From: Desulfobacterales bacterium
Lineage (GTDB): Bacteria; Desulfobacterota; Desulfobacteria; Desulfobacterales; UBA5852
Assembly (NCBI GenBank): GCA_030066455.1
Contig: JASJBQ010000255.1
Location: 1-6,979 of the forward strand
Length of the DNA: 6,979 nt
Direction: 5' to 3'
This document shows, one piece after another, positions 1-6,568 of the stretch (the stretch's first letter is position 1; each line of letters starts with the position of its first letter). Below the pieces are notes generated by a model that was given only the letters and a program-made list of their open reading frames with translations, was not told the origin of the DNA and made no database searches. The translations under genes and the position numbers were made by a program.

Positions 1-1605
1 GCGGCTGTGGGCGCCGCGGCTCTCCGTGCGGTTGGCCGCCGAGGCGGCGGTGATCAGGGAGAGATCCAGCAGGTTGCCCAGTTCGATCAGCTCCAGCAGG
101 TCCGTGTTGAACTGCTTGCCGGTATCCTGCACCCGCACGCCTCGGTAGCGCTCGCGCAGATGCTGCATGGCCTCCACCGCGGCCTGCATGTCGGCGGCGT
201 TGCGGTAGATGCCCACTTTTTCCATCATTACGGTCTGCATCTCGTCGCTGATGTGGCCGCCGTGATGTTCGGACGTGCCTTCGGTCAGCCGGGCCATCCA
301 TTCCCGGGCCGGCTCGGCGGCCGCTGCGCTCAGTTGCGGGGCGTCGGCCTGCTTGACGTAGTCGCCGATGTGCTGTCCGGCCCGGCGCCCGAAGACCACC
401 AGGTCGAGCAGGCTGTTGGTGCCCAGTCGATTGGCGCCGTGCACCGAGACGCAGGCGCACTCGCCGGCAGCATAGAGCCCGGGGACGACGGTGTCCTGGC
501 CGTCGCGCACCACTCGGCCGTAGACGTCCGTGGGGATGCCGCCCATGGCGTAGTGGGCCGTGGGCAGGACCGGAATGGGGGTTTCGGCCGGATCGATGCC
601 CAGGTAGGTGTTGCAAAAGCTGGTGATATCCGGCAGCTTGGCCAGCAGGACCTCCTTGCCCAGGTGGGTGGCATCCAGATGAAGATAGTCGTCGATCTTG
701 CGGTCGCCGCGAATGCCCTTGCCGGCCCGCACTTCGGTCAGCATGGAACGGGCCACGATGTCCCGCGGCGCTAGATCGAGCAGGGTGGGGGAGTAGCGCT
801 CCATGAAGCGTTCCCCGTCCCGGTTGCGCAGAATGCCGCCCTCGCCGCGCACCGCCTCGGTGATCAGGATTCCCAGCCCCATGATACCGGTGGGGTGAAA
901 CTGGAAGAACTCCATGTCCTCCAGCGGGATGCCCCGCCGGGCGCAGACCGCCGGCCCGTCGCCCGTATTGGCATAGGCGTTGGAGGTGACCTTGAACATG
1001 CGGCCAAATCCCCCCGTGGCAAAGAGCACGGCCTTGGCCGCGAAGATATGCACCTCGCCGGTGGCCAGTTCCACTGCCACCACGCCCTGGCAGCTGTCGC
1101 CGTTCATCGCCAGGTCCACCACCTGAAACTCGTCGAAAAAGGCGACATCGTTCTTGATGCACTGCTGGTAGAGAGTCTGCAGGATCATGTGGCCGGTGCG
1201 GTCGGCCGCGTAGCAGGCCCGCCGGACCGGCGCTTCGCCGAAATTGCGGGTGTGGCCGCCGAAGCGGCGCTGGTCGATGCGACCTTCGGGCGTGCGGTTG
1301 AAGGGCAGCCCCCGGTTCTCCAGGTCGTAGACGGCCTGGACAGCCTCTTCGGCCAGGATGTTGGCCGCGCCCTGGTCCACCAGATAGTCGCCGCCCTTGA
1401 CCGTGTCAAAGGCGTGCCATTCGGGTTTGTCTTCCTCGGTGTTGCCCAGGGCCGCGCTGATGCCGCCCTGGGCCGCACCCGTATGGCTGCGGATGGGATA
1501 AAGTTTGGATACGACTGCGGTGCGGGAGCGCTGGCTGGCCTCCAGAGCGGCATAGAGGCCGGACCCGCCGGAGCCGACGATGACGGTATCGAACTGATGA
1601 ATCAC
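1..1605 (-). CDS. sdhA: Succinate dehydrogenase / fumarate reductase flavoprotein subunit, C-terminus cut by window edge
   Basis: This is the FAD-carrying catalytic subunit of complex II, which interconverts succinate and fumarate and exchanges electrons with the quinone pool through an iron-sulfur and a membrane subunit. The frame is open from a GTG start at 1605 to base 1 (535 codons). About 50 residues are probably missing compared with E. coli SdhA (588 aa). Visible motifs are the N-terminal dinucleotide fold VIVGSGGSG (residues 8-16), the covalent-FAD histidine in [10 protein letters not shown] (H41), FHPTG (236-240, active-site H237), RGEGG (253-257, catalytic arginine region), HYAMGG (351-356), [20 protein letters not shown] (R393), and RTESRGAH near the edge. 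The start is chosen because GGAGGT lies 5 nt upstream and the glycine-rich fold follows at once. It appears to be the first gene of its operon, since nothing related lies upstream; partners should lie beyond the left edge. Whether it works as dehydrogenase or fumarate reductase cannot be read from this subunit. Confidence 0.96.
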   Translation of the reverse strand, partial: MIHQFDTVIVGSGGSGLYAALEASQRSRTAVVSKLYPIRSHTGAAQGGISAALGNTEEDKPEWHAFDTVKGGDYLVDQGAANILAEEAVQAVYDLENRGLPFNRTPEGRIDQRRFGGHTRNFGEAPVRRACYAADRTGHMILQTLYQQCIKNDVAFFDEFQVVDLAMNGDSCQGVVAVELATGEVHIFAAKAVLFATGGFGRMFKVTSNAYANTGDGPAVCARRGIPLEDMEFFQFHPTGIMGLGILITEAVRGEGGILRNRDGERFMERYSPTLLDLAPRDIVARSMLTEVRAGKGIRGDRKIDDYLHLDATHLGKEVLLAKLPDITSFCNTYLGIDPAETPIPVLPTAHYAMGGIPTDVYGRVVRDGQDTVVPGLYAAGECACVSVHGANRLGTNSLLDLVVFGRRAGQHIGDYVKQADAPQLSAAAAEPAREWMARLTEGTSEHHGGHISDEMQTVMMEKVGIYRNAADMQAAVEAMQHLRERYRGVRVQDTGKQFNTDLLELIELGNLLDLSLITAASAANRTESRGAHSR

Positions 1606-1610
1606 GGAGC

Positions 1611-1616
1611 ACCTCC
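1611..1616 (-). promoter_or_regulatory. Ribosome binding site of sdhA
   Basis: On the minus strand GGAGGT is followed by 5 nt and then GTG. This near-perfect Shine-Dalgarno sequence decides in favour of the GTG at 1605 as the start codon; no ATG is nearby in that frame. Confidence 0.85.
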
Positions 1617-1777
1617 CTTATGGTAGGGCAATCAGGGTGAACGCATCGGGGCTGATGTTTAAGTTAATGCACCTGATGGCGCTTTAAAGGTTCCGGGACA
1701 TGGTCAAGCAGCGGGGGCAGATTTGCAAATCGTCAAGGGCTTAACACATTTCCCCGCATTTGGCACGCCGCGATTGC

Positions 1778-1800
1778 GGGCCATTGGCCCCTGCCCGGGC
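1778..1800. repeat. Pair of adjacent short palindromes
   Basis: GGGCCATTGGCCC (1778-1790, 6-bp arms around one base) is followed after two bases by the perfect 8-bp palindrome GCCCGGGC (1793-1800). It lies about 175 bp upstream of the sdhA start. It could be a protein-binding site or a hairpin remnant; nothing more can be said from sequence alone. Confidence 0.4.
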
Positions 1801-1905
1801 AGCAAGCGATGTCGCGCTACGGCGATCACCCCGCGAGACCGCTGGACAGCCACGTTCTGGTGATTAAAGAAAGTGTATCGACCACGTCGCCATAAGTTCC
1901 CGGCA

Positions 1906-1933
1906 TTTTCCCTTGCCGCTGAAACGGGGAAAA
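1906..1933 (+). promoter_or_regulatory. Inverted repeat covering the ribosome binding site of the antiporter fragment
   Basis: TTTTCCC (1906-1912) pairs with GGGAAAA (1927-1933) across a 14-nt loop. The 3' arm contains most of the GGGGA Shine-Dalgarno sequence of the ATG at 1935, so the stem could mask it in mRNA. The arms are A/G-rich and short, so this may be chance. Confidence 0.3.
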
Positions 1934-1934
1934 C

Positions 1935-2225
1935 ATGGATACCTGGCTGCTGATCGTTGAAATGGCGGGCCTTCTTGGCATGGCCTTCGTGCTGGGCGCC
2001 CTGGCGCAGCGCCTCAGGCAGAGCGCCATCGTCGGCTGTCTGCTGGCCGGCGCCATCCTGGGGCCGCTGCTGTTAAACCGCACCGCGGTGCAGGATGTGG
2101 CCGAATTGGGGGTGGCGCTCCTCCTGTTTGCGATCGGCCTGGAATGTTCTTTCAGCCGCCTGCGGCGCATGGGCGCCCGGGGCAGTCGCCCGGCCGTTCT
2201 ACAGGACGGATTTTGGCTGCGATGA
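1935..2225 (+). pseudogene. Truncated N-terminal fragment of a CPA2-family monovalent cation/proton antiporter (KefB-like)
   Basis: The first ~78 residues read like the start of a CPA2 exchanger: helix 1 (about 5-24), the stretch QSAIVGCLLAGAILGP (helix 2), and VAELGVALLLFAIGLECSFS leading into RLRRMG (helix 3 and following loop). Family members are usually around 400-650 residues with a dozen or so helices. Here the homology stops near residue 78, and about 18 unrelated residues (ending DGFWLR) lead to a TGA at 2223-2225. The start ATG at 1935 has GGGGA 4 nt upstream. It is best read as a broken gene whose 3' part was lost when the downstream metallophosphoesterase region became joined near 2170. 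A functional 96-residue membrane peptide is possible but unlikely, because the ion-binding helices are missing. It lies divergently from sdhA with no sign of functional linkage. Confidence 0.75.
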
Positions 2226-2246
2226 TCATGGCAAGAAGGTGGCCCC

Positions 2247-3008
2247 ATGAAACTCCACATCCTTTCTGATCTGCACGTCGAGTTCGGCGATTTCGATGTC
2301 CCGGACGTCGGCGCCGACCTCGTCGTCCTGGCGGGGGATACGCATGTCGGGAGCAGGGGGTTGCGGTGGATGCGTGACCAGGGGATCGAGGTTCCCATCA
2401 TTTATGTTCTTGGCAACCACGAGTTTTACCGGAACGATTTTCCCGGCCTCATCGATGCGTTGCAACGGGAAGCCGAGGGCACGAACGTGGTCGTCCTCGA
2501 AAACGATGTCTATGCGTTTGGTGGTTTCCGTTTCTTTGGATGCACGCTGTGGAGCGATATGGACCTCTTGGGAGACGCGCTTGCGGCCGCCGCTGCCGCC
2601 GCCAAAGGCATGAACGATTACCACCAGATCCGGAGCAGCCATAACGCTCGAAAGCTGACGCCTGCAGAGACGGTGGCCTGGCACAGGACATCCGTCGACC
2701 GACTTGTCGCTTTCCTGGAATCCGGGGCCCCGGAAAGGTCGGTCGTGGTGACCCACAACTGCCCGTCCATCCGATCCATCCCCGAGCGATTCCAGGATCA
2801 CCGCCTCGCCCCGGCGTTCGCCGCCAATATGGAAGACATCATCCTGAATTACGAGCCAAGGCTCTGGGTCCACGGCCATACCCACGACAGCTTCGATTAC
2901 CACATCGGTAGGACCCGGATCATATGCAACCCGAGGGGCTACGTGCCGAAAGCCGACAACCCGGAATTCGAGGCAGGCATGATTGTCCAGCTCGAGTCGT
3001 CATCATAA
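2247..3008 (+). CDS. Calcineurin-like metallophosphoesterase
   Basis: This is an intact 253-residue gene for a soluble, probably cytoplasmic two-metal phosphoesterase. The metal-ligand blocks of the family are present in order: DLH (D8, H10), GD (D31), GNHE (N57-H58-E59, with H58 the likely proton donor), TH (H170) and HGHTH (H209, H211, H213). After HGHTH come DSFDY and TRIICNPRGY, a C-terminal pattern I recall from small stand-alone metallophosphoesterases of bacteria and phages. The substrate (phosphomono- or diester, nucleotide or nucleic acid) cannot be told from the sequence. There is no signal peptide or membrane segment. An alanine run (about 113-119) lies in the middle. The ATG is preceded by AAGGTGG (2236-2242). 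The gene sits alone between an antiporter stub and a gene-free region, which suggests it arrived or was joined here by rearrangement. Confidence 0.9.
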   Translation: MKLHILSDLHVEFGDFDVPDVGADLVVLAGDTHVGSRGLRWMRDQGIEVPIIYVLGNHEFYRNDFPGLIDALQREAEGTNVVVLENDVYAFGGFRFFGCTLWSDMDLLGDALAAAAAAAKGMNDYHQIRSSHNARKLTPAETVAWHRTSVDRLVAFLESGAPERSVVVTHNCPSIRSIPERFQDHRLAPAFAANMEDIILNYEPRLWVHGHTHDSFDYHIGRTRIICNPRGYVPKADNPEFEAGMIVQLESSS

Positions 3009-3113
3009 AACCCGTCATCTGAATGAAGTGACAAGCCGTCCGAGCTCACGCGCCGCCAGGCTCACAAAGAAAGGCCGCTGATTACGTTTGATCAGTGGTC
3101 TTGTGTGCCAATC

Positions 3114-3163
3114 TGTGACCAATTAGAAGGGTCAACGGCCGGGAATGAAAACCTGTGGTCACA
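3114..3163. repeat. 8-bp inverted repeat
   Basis: TGTGACCA at 3114-3121 is matched in inverse by TGGTCACA at 3156-3163, 34 bp apart. The right arm is itself part of a TGTGGTCACA palindrome (3154-3163). The recurring GACC/GGTC words nearby resemble the multiple terminal repeats of some insertion sequences, but no transposase is present, so this could be a relic end or chance. Confidence 0.35.
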
Positions 3164-3208
3164 CAATGCCGTAAAGCACGCAAAGAGAACCTTGGGGGTA
3201 TGTTTTTG

Positions 3209-3234
3209 CAGCCTTCGGCTGAAGCCAGCCTTTT
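3209..3234 (+). terminator. Possible weak terminator hairpin(s)
   Basis: CAGCC-TTC-GGCTG (3209-3221) can form a 5-bp stem. An alternative stem, GGCT (3217-3220) with AGCC (3227-3230), is followed directly by TTTT and later another T run. The two stems exclude each other and are short. The position, 200 bp after the metallophosphoesterase, makes it only a tentative terminator. Confidence 0.25.
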
Positions 3235-3285
3235 CCATTTTTGGATTTAACCAAAGCAGAAAAGGAAACATCTGTTCGCTGACCG

Positions 3286-3316
3286 TTCTTTGCGTCTTAG
3301 CGTCTCCGCGTGAGAT
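3286..3316. repeat. Tract of 8-bp 'GCGTCT' units
   Basis: Three successive 8-bp units, TTGCGTCT (3290-3297), TAGCGTCT (3298-3305) and CCGCGTGA (3306-3313), share the core GCGT. The pattern 'ctttgcgtctt-gcgtct-cgcgtgaga' is one I recall from intergenic DNA of several unrelated bacteria, often beside small accessory genes. An inverted relative, ACGCAAAGAGAAC, lies at 3178-3190 and matches GTTCTTTGCGT (3285-3295) apart from a 2-base insertion. It is probably a dispersed non-coding repeat. Confidence 0.5.
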
Positions 3317-3370
3317 ATGCTATTAGCCGTTTCAATGTCGTTCTTAGCACATTGGCGCGGGGTCGTTCGT

Positions 3371-3529
3371 ATGCCCAGCATCGGAAGCCAGGAAAAGTAC
3401 ATCCAAGCCCTCAAATTTGCAGCCGAGGCCCACAACGGCCAAACCGTGCCCGGCGGGGAAAAAGATTTTGGATCAATTGGCTGCAGGGTGCCCCTATCTT
3501 GCCGAGCGGTTAAGACAGAAATGATCTGA
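3371..3529 (+). pseudogene. N-terminal remnant of a RelA/SpoT-like HD-domain (guanosine polyphosphate hydrolase type) gene
   Basis: From the ATG at 3371 the frame gives a short leader and then EKYIQALKFAAEAHNGQTVPG. This is the typical start of small HD-domain proteins of the RelA/SpoT hydrolase type, where the His of 'AHxGQ' precedes a 'PYxxHP' segment. Here the likeness stops right after VPG (base 3454). The following residues (GEKDFGSIGC...) are unrelated, and a stop comes at 3527-3529. The HD metal-binding pair and the rest of the domain are absent, so the product cannot be an active hydrolase. The fragment starts about 55 bp after the 8-bp repeat tract and is another case in this window where only the 5' end of a gene survives. 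The short length of the match (about 25 residues) limits certainty. Confidence 0.6.
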
Positions 3530-3546
3530 ATATTAGGTGATGGATA

Positions 3547-3565
3547 GCGATTCCAATCGAATCGC
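3547..3565. repeat. Perfect hairpin, 7-bp arms
   Basis: GCGATTC (3547-3553) and GAATCGC (3559-3565) are exact inverse copies around the 5-base loop CAATC. There is no T run on either side, so it is not a standard terminator. It lies about 185 bp upstream of the first symporter start and could be an operator or a relic of a mobile-element end. Confidence 0.45.
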
Positions 3566-3733
3566 ATGGGCGTTCTTACCTACGCTCATCTACGCTTAAT
3601 TCACCCTTAGGCGATACGCACCTGCTTTTGGATACGAAAGGATGAGCCGGCGATTGACATTTGGAACCCCGGGGACCATGGCTCCAATTCAATTTGGAAA
3701 CCAAACCCAAGGTCAACCCCAACATTTGTCATG

Positions 3734-4125
3734 GCGAAGTCTTAATCAATGCCCCTTGCGCTGATCGATTTCTGGATAATTCTCGCCTACCTGATTTTTG
3801 TTCTCGTGGTCGGGTATACGTTTCGAAAAATTTCAGGCAAAAATAAAGAAGAGTACTTTCTGGCCGGAAGAAATGTGCCCTGGTGGCTGGCTGGAATCTC
3901 AATTGTGGCCACGACATATGCGGCGGATACCCCGCTGGCCATATGCGGCATTATTGCGAATAAAGGATTGTCCGGGAACTGGCTCTGGCTGCCATGGATG
4001 GGGATTCACGCGGCGGTTATTGTCATTTTCGCCGCGGCGTGGCGAAGGACCGGCGTGTTGACCGATGCGCAGTTTATTTCCATCCGCTATTCCGGAAAAA
4101 GAAAAGAAACGCTTCGCCTCCTCAG
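3734..4125 (+). repeat. Duplicated segment, left copy (symporter 5' region)
   Basis: This stretch matches 6588-6979. Homology begins at GCGAAGTCTTAA, 15 nt upstream of the ATG, and runs to the window edge with no insertion or deletion. I count 21 base differences over the 377 coding bases, about 94% identity. Upstream of 3734 the similarity is lost. Confidence 0.9.
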
Positions 4126-5581
4126 AGCGGGTGTCAGCGGTATTCTCCTCAACTGCATTATACTTGCCTGGGTCTTCAGGGCCATGATCAAGATATCCAC
4201 TATCTTTTTTACCTGGGACCAATGGTTCCCCGACCTGTTTGCCGATGTCAGTCGGATCTGGCCGCAAAGCGGACCGTTGGGATCACCCGGTGAGGCGTTT
4301 ACACTGGTCCTGATCCTGCTCATCATCGCCGTCTATTCGTCCATGGGCGGCATACGGGGTGTGATCATCACGGATTTTATTCAATTCCTGCTCTCATTTG
4401 TAGGGGGCGCCTGGCTGGCATTCAATGCCTGGCATCATGTGGGCGGCCGCAACGGTCTAGCGGCCAGCCTGGAAAGAATATATGGAGACGGTCACCATTT
4501 TCTTGACCTTTTCCCTTCTCCGGCGGGCTGGATAAGCACATTGGAGATCGGATCGCTGCTTTTTGCCGTCTACCTGTTGGTGCAGTCGTTTGCGGCCATC
4601 GATGCCGATGGCGGCGGGTACATGATGCAAAGGCTTGCCACCACGCGAACCGCCAAGGATGCCCAAAAAGCGTCCGTTCTGTTTCTTGTTTTTCATTATT
4701 TCATACGCATTTGGCCGTGGTTCGTCGTTGGCCTGGCCGCCCTTGTCATTTTTCCACTGGGCCATGATACCTATTCCATTGAGCGTACGCAGTATACGCT
4801 AAATGACAGAGAGAGTGCTTATCCGCTCCTCATGACGCTTCTCCTTCCCTCCGGCGTATTGGGGCTTGTTCTGGCAAGCCTGCTGGCGGCCTTCATGAGT
4901 ACGGTGGATACCCACATCAATTGGGGCGCTTCATATATCGTCAATGATTGGCTGCTGAAATTCAATCCCGGGGCGTCTGATCGAGTCCAAATTCGCGTAG
5001 CCCGGATGGCCGTGGTCCTTTTCCTTTTCATTTCGCTGATCATCAGTTTTTATATCGGATCGATCGAGGAGGGATGGCGGACGATTGCAACCATCGGGGC
5101 AGCATTTGGTATGCCCACCCTTTTGCGGTGGTTCTGGTGGCGGGTCAATGCGGACGCTGAATTTATGGCCATCGCCACAGGAATATTAGCGGCGGCCATT
5201 TTAGCATTATTGACCAATATTTCTTATGAGTTTCTTTTAATCTTAACATCATTTTTCAGCTTATTAGGCCTGCTGGCCGGTGTTTATTGGGGTCAGCCGA
5301 CTGAGCCGGCCACCCTCAACGCTTTCATTCGGAAGGTAAAACCAATTGGATTCTGGCCCGACAGGTCCTTCAAGCAAAGCATAAAAGAGCTTTCGATCCA
5401 TATGCTTAAGTGGCTTTGTATTTGTTCGGGACTGATCCTGTTATTATTTGCGTTTCATCAGCTCATTTTTGTGGGCGGCGTCATTATCTTTCTTTTACTC
5501 CTTATTGCCGGAGGAGCGCTCCTTTGTTCCGCTGTATCCTGGATGCCTAAGACGAAAGCGGGGTCAGGTCTACACACTTGA
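3749..5581 (+). CDS. Sodium:solute symporter (SSS family), copy 1
   Basis: This 610-residue inner-membrane protein should import a small solute with Na+. About 15 hydrophobic segments are visible, beginning with DFWIILAYLIFVLVVGY. Family features include EEYFLAGRNVPWWLAGIS (34-51), AVYSSMGGIRGVIITDFIQF (194-213, the SSS signature region), and SLLAAFMSTVDTHINWGASY (377-396), where S384/T385 probably belong to the conserved sodium site. The substrate is not evident; such genes are often labelled proline or solute symporters without proof. The ATG at 3749 is the only sensible start: an in-frame TAA lies 6 nt upstream, with only a weak GAAG as binding site. The last residues (SGLHT) and the TGA stop come from the left end of the mobile element that follows. 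The original gene probably ended at the preceding alanine (residue 604). A second, nearly identical gene starts at 6603. Confidence 0.93.
   Translation: MPLALIDFWIILAYLIFVLVVGYTFRKISGKNKEEYFLAGRNVPWWLAGISIVATTYAADTPLAICGIIANKGLSGNWLWLPWMGIHAAVIVIFAAAWRRTGVLTDAQFISIRYSGKRKETLRLLRAGVSGILLNCIILAWVFRAMIKISTIFFTWDQWFPDLFADVSRIWPQSGPLGSPGEAFTLVLILLIIAVYSSMGGIRGVIITDFIQFLLSFVGGAWLAFNAWHHVGGRNGLAASLERIYGDGHHFLDLFPSPAGWISTLEIGSLLFAVYLLVQSFAAIDADGGGYMMQRLATTRTAKDAQKASVLFLVFHYFIRIWPWFVVGLAALVIFPLGHDTYSIERTQYTLNDRESAYPLLMTLLLPSGVLGLVLASLLAAFMSTVDTHINWGASYIVNDWLLKFNPGASDRVQIRVARMAVVLFLFISLIISFYIGSIEEGWRTIATIGAAFGMPTLLRWFWWRVNADAEFMAIATGILAAAILALLTNISYEFLLILTSFFSLLGLLAGVYWGQPTEPATLNAFIRKVKPIGFWPDRSFKQSIKELSIHMLKWLCICSGLILLLFAFHQLIFVGGVIIFLLLLIAGGALLCSAVSWMPKTKAGSGLHT
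5560..5581 (+). repeat. Left terminal inverted repeat of the element
   Basis: It begins GGGGTCAGGTCTAC and ends CTTGA, and is the inverse of 6551-6572 with 4 mismatches. Within it, GTCA (5563-5566) can pair with TGAC (5579-5582) as a weak hairpin. It encodes the last residues and the TGA stop (5579-5581) of the upstream symporter. Confidence 0.75.
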
Positions 5582-5606
5582 CAAAATTATCCCCGTTGCA
5601 TATTAA
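5578..5606 (+). promoter_or_regulatory. Sigma-70-type promoter of the transposase, at the inner edge of the left end
   Basis: A perfect -35 TTGACA (5578-5583) is followed after exactly 17 bp by TATTAA (5601-5606, 4 of 6 matches to TATAAT). Transcription would start around 5612-5615, on or next to the ATG at 5615. No Shine-Dalgarno sequence lies in front of that ATG, so the mRNA may be leaderless. Confidence 0.6.
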
Positions 5607-5614
5607 CCTAATCC

Positions 5615-6568
5615 ATGGCCCGTCCACTGCGCATCACATATCCCGGTGCCTTCTACCACATCACCTCACGGGGCAACGAACGCAAAGCCATTTTCAAAAG
5701 CCGGGCTGACCGACAGAAATTCTTAGGCTACCTCGAATCCGCAACCGAACGCTACAGCGCCGTCATTCACTGCTATTGCCTGATGGACAACCATTACCAT
5801 CTTTTACTGGAAACGCCTGCGGGCAACCTGCCGCAGATCATGCGGCATATCAACGGCGCTTACACGACCTATTTCAATATCAAGCGCGACCGCTCGGGAC
5901 ATTTGTTTCAAGGGCGCTATAAAGCCATTTTGGTCGAGAAGGATGCCTACGCCAGGGAACTGTCGCGGTATATCCACCTCAACCCCGTGAGGGCCGGTAT
6001 CGTTGCAAAGCCTGAGGCCTATGAATGGACCAGCTACGCCGCTTATGTGGGGGCCAGGCCTCCGTCGTGGTGGCTGTTGCGGGGTTTCATCCTGGGCTAT
6101 TTCGGTCGGCAGGAAAAGGCGGCTCAGAAGCGATACAAAGCTTTCGTGGCATCGATTCCCGGCTGGCCGGGCGTGAGTCCTTTGAAGAACCTGCCCGGCG
6201 GCATGATACTTGGCCGCCGGCAGTTTGTGGATACGATTCGCGCTGCGCATATTTCAGACAGGCTGCCGGGAAGGGATCTTCCCGCCCTGAAGGAACTGCA
6301 GAACAAGCCGCAGCTGTCCCATATCGAGGCAATGGTTGACCGGATCGTGGAAAAAGATGCCAAACTTGCGCGGAATCTTAAGATCTATTTTATCCGCAAA
6401 TGCAGCGGCACCCCTTTGAAGGCGATCGGCGAGCGGCACGGGCTTGGGGAATCGGGCGTTTCACAGGTTGGCCGCCGACTGGATAAGCGCAAAGCCGAAG
6501 ATGCCGCACTTAGGCTGGTGATGGCCAAAATCGAAAGGGCGATCAAAAAATCAAGCGGGTCGACTTGA
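5615..6568 (+). CDS. REP-associated-type tyrosine transposase (Y1/HUH, IS200-like N-terminal domain)
   Basis: This 317-residue enzyme should cut and join single-stranded DNA at the element ends through a tyrosine. The N-terminal Y1 domain starts MARPLRITYPGAFYHITSRG, characteristic of this group. The metal-binding HUH motif is H60-Y61-H62 in MDNHYHLLLETP, and the catalytic tyrosine is most likely Y119 in SRYIHLNPVRAG. Both are intact. Simple RAYT/IS200 proteins have about 130-220 residues; this one has an extra C-terminal half. That half ends in a helix-turn-helix-like stretch (about 268-290, KAIGERHGLGESGVSQVGRR), followed by a basic helix rich in lysine and alanine, probably for DNA binding. 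The ATG at 5615 is the first possible start, since an in-frame TAA lies 3 nt upstream of it (5609-5611, then TCC). The TGA stop (6566-6568) lies inside the right terminal repeat. The gene looks intact, so the element may be active or recently so. Confidence 0.92.
   Translation: MARPLRITYPGAFYHITSRGNERKAIFKSRADRQKFLGYLESATERYSAVIHCYCLMDNHYHLLLETPAGNLPQIMRHINGAYTTYFNIKRDRSGHLFQGRYKAILVEKDAYARELSRYIHLNPVRAGIVAKPEAYEWTSYAAYVGARPPSWWLLRGFILGYFGRQEKAAQKRYKAFVASIPGWPGVSPLKNLPGGMILGRRQFVDTIRAAHISDRLPGRDLPALKELQNKPQLSHIEAMVDRIVEKDAKLARNLKIYFIRKCSGTPLKAIGERHGLGESGVSQVGRRLDKRKAEDAALRLVMAKIERAIKKSSGST

Larger units (their letters stand above)
1606..1934. other. Divergent intergenic region between sdhA and the antiporter fragment
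   Basis: These 329 bp carry no recognisable gene. They must hold the sdhA promoter on the minus strand, but I see no convincing -35/-10 pair. A TTGACC on the minus strand near 1700 has no good -10 at the usual distance. Two short palindromes lie close together: GGGCCA-T-TGGCCC at 1778-1790 and GCCCGGGC at 1793-1800. They could be an operator or a remnant hairpin. A near sigma-54 motif (TGGCAC at 1761) has wrong spacing. Confidence 0.5.
3009..3748. other. 740-bp gene-poor region of repeats and gene remnants
   Basis: No intact gene is supported. The stretch is visibly richer in A and T than sdhA. From left to right it holds an 8-bp inverted repeat (3114-3163), an inverted pair of ACGCAAA-type motifs (3178-3295) enclosing a possible weak terminator, a tract of 8-bp units (3286-3316), a RelA/SpoT-like HD fragment (3371-3454), a perfect hairpin (3547-3565) and the leader of the first symporter. 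Short open frames here lack family likeness, except the HD fragment. Confidence 0.6.

Noticed and set aside
7..1626. Long plus-strand open frames at 7-774 and 895-1626
   Set aside because: They are antisense to the sdhA frame, which carries all the family motifs. High GC makes such shadow frames common, and their translations show no family likeness.
1761..1780. Sigma-54-like promoter (TGGCAC ... TTGC)
   Set aside because: The distance between the GG and GC elements is 12 bases, while the consensus needs 10.
1826..2903. Minus-strand open frames at 1826-2401 and 2226-2903
   Set aside because: They overlap the antiporter fragment and the phosphoesterase. The plus-strand products have clear family motifs, and these do not.
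3105..3326. Small open frames at 3105-3326 and 3247-3567
   Set aside because: They run across the repeat tract and have no recognisable protein; the peptide LCVLASPREI is only the translation of the GCGTCT-type repeat.
3500..3520. tRNA D-arm-like words (GCCGAGCGGTTAAGAC)
   Set aside because: No acceptor stem, anticodon arm or T arm can be built around it.
3654..3682. Promoter for symporter copy 1 based on TTGACA at 3654-3659
   Set aside because: The -35 is perfect, but nothing resembling TATAAT lies 16-18 bp downstream (the region is CCATGGCTCC), so I do not claim a promoter.
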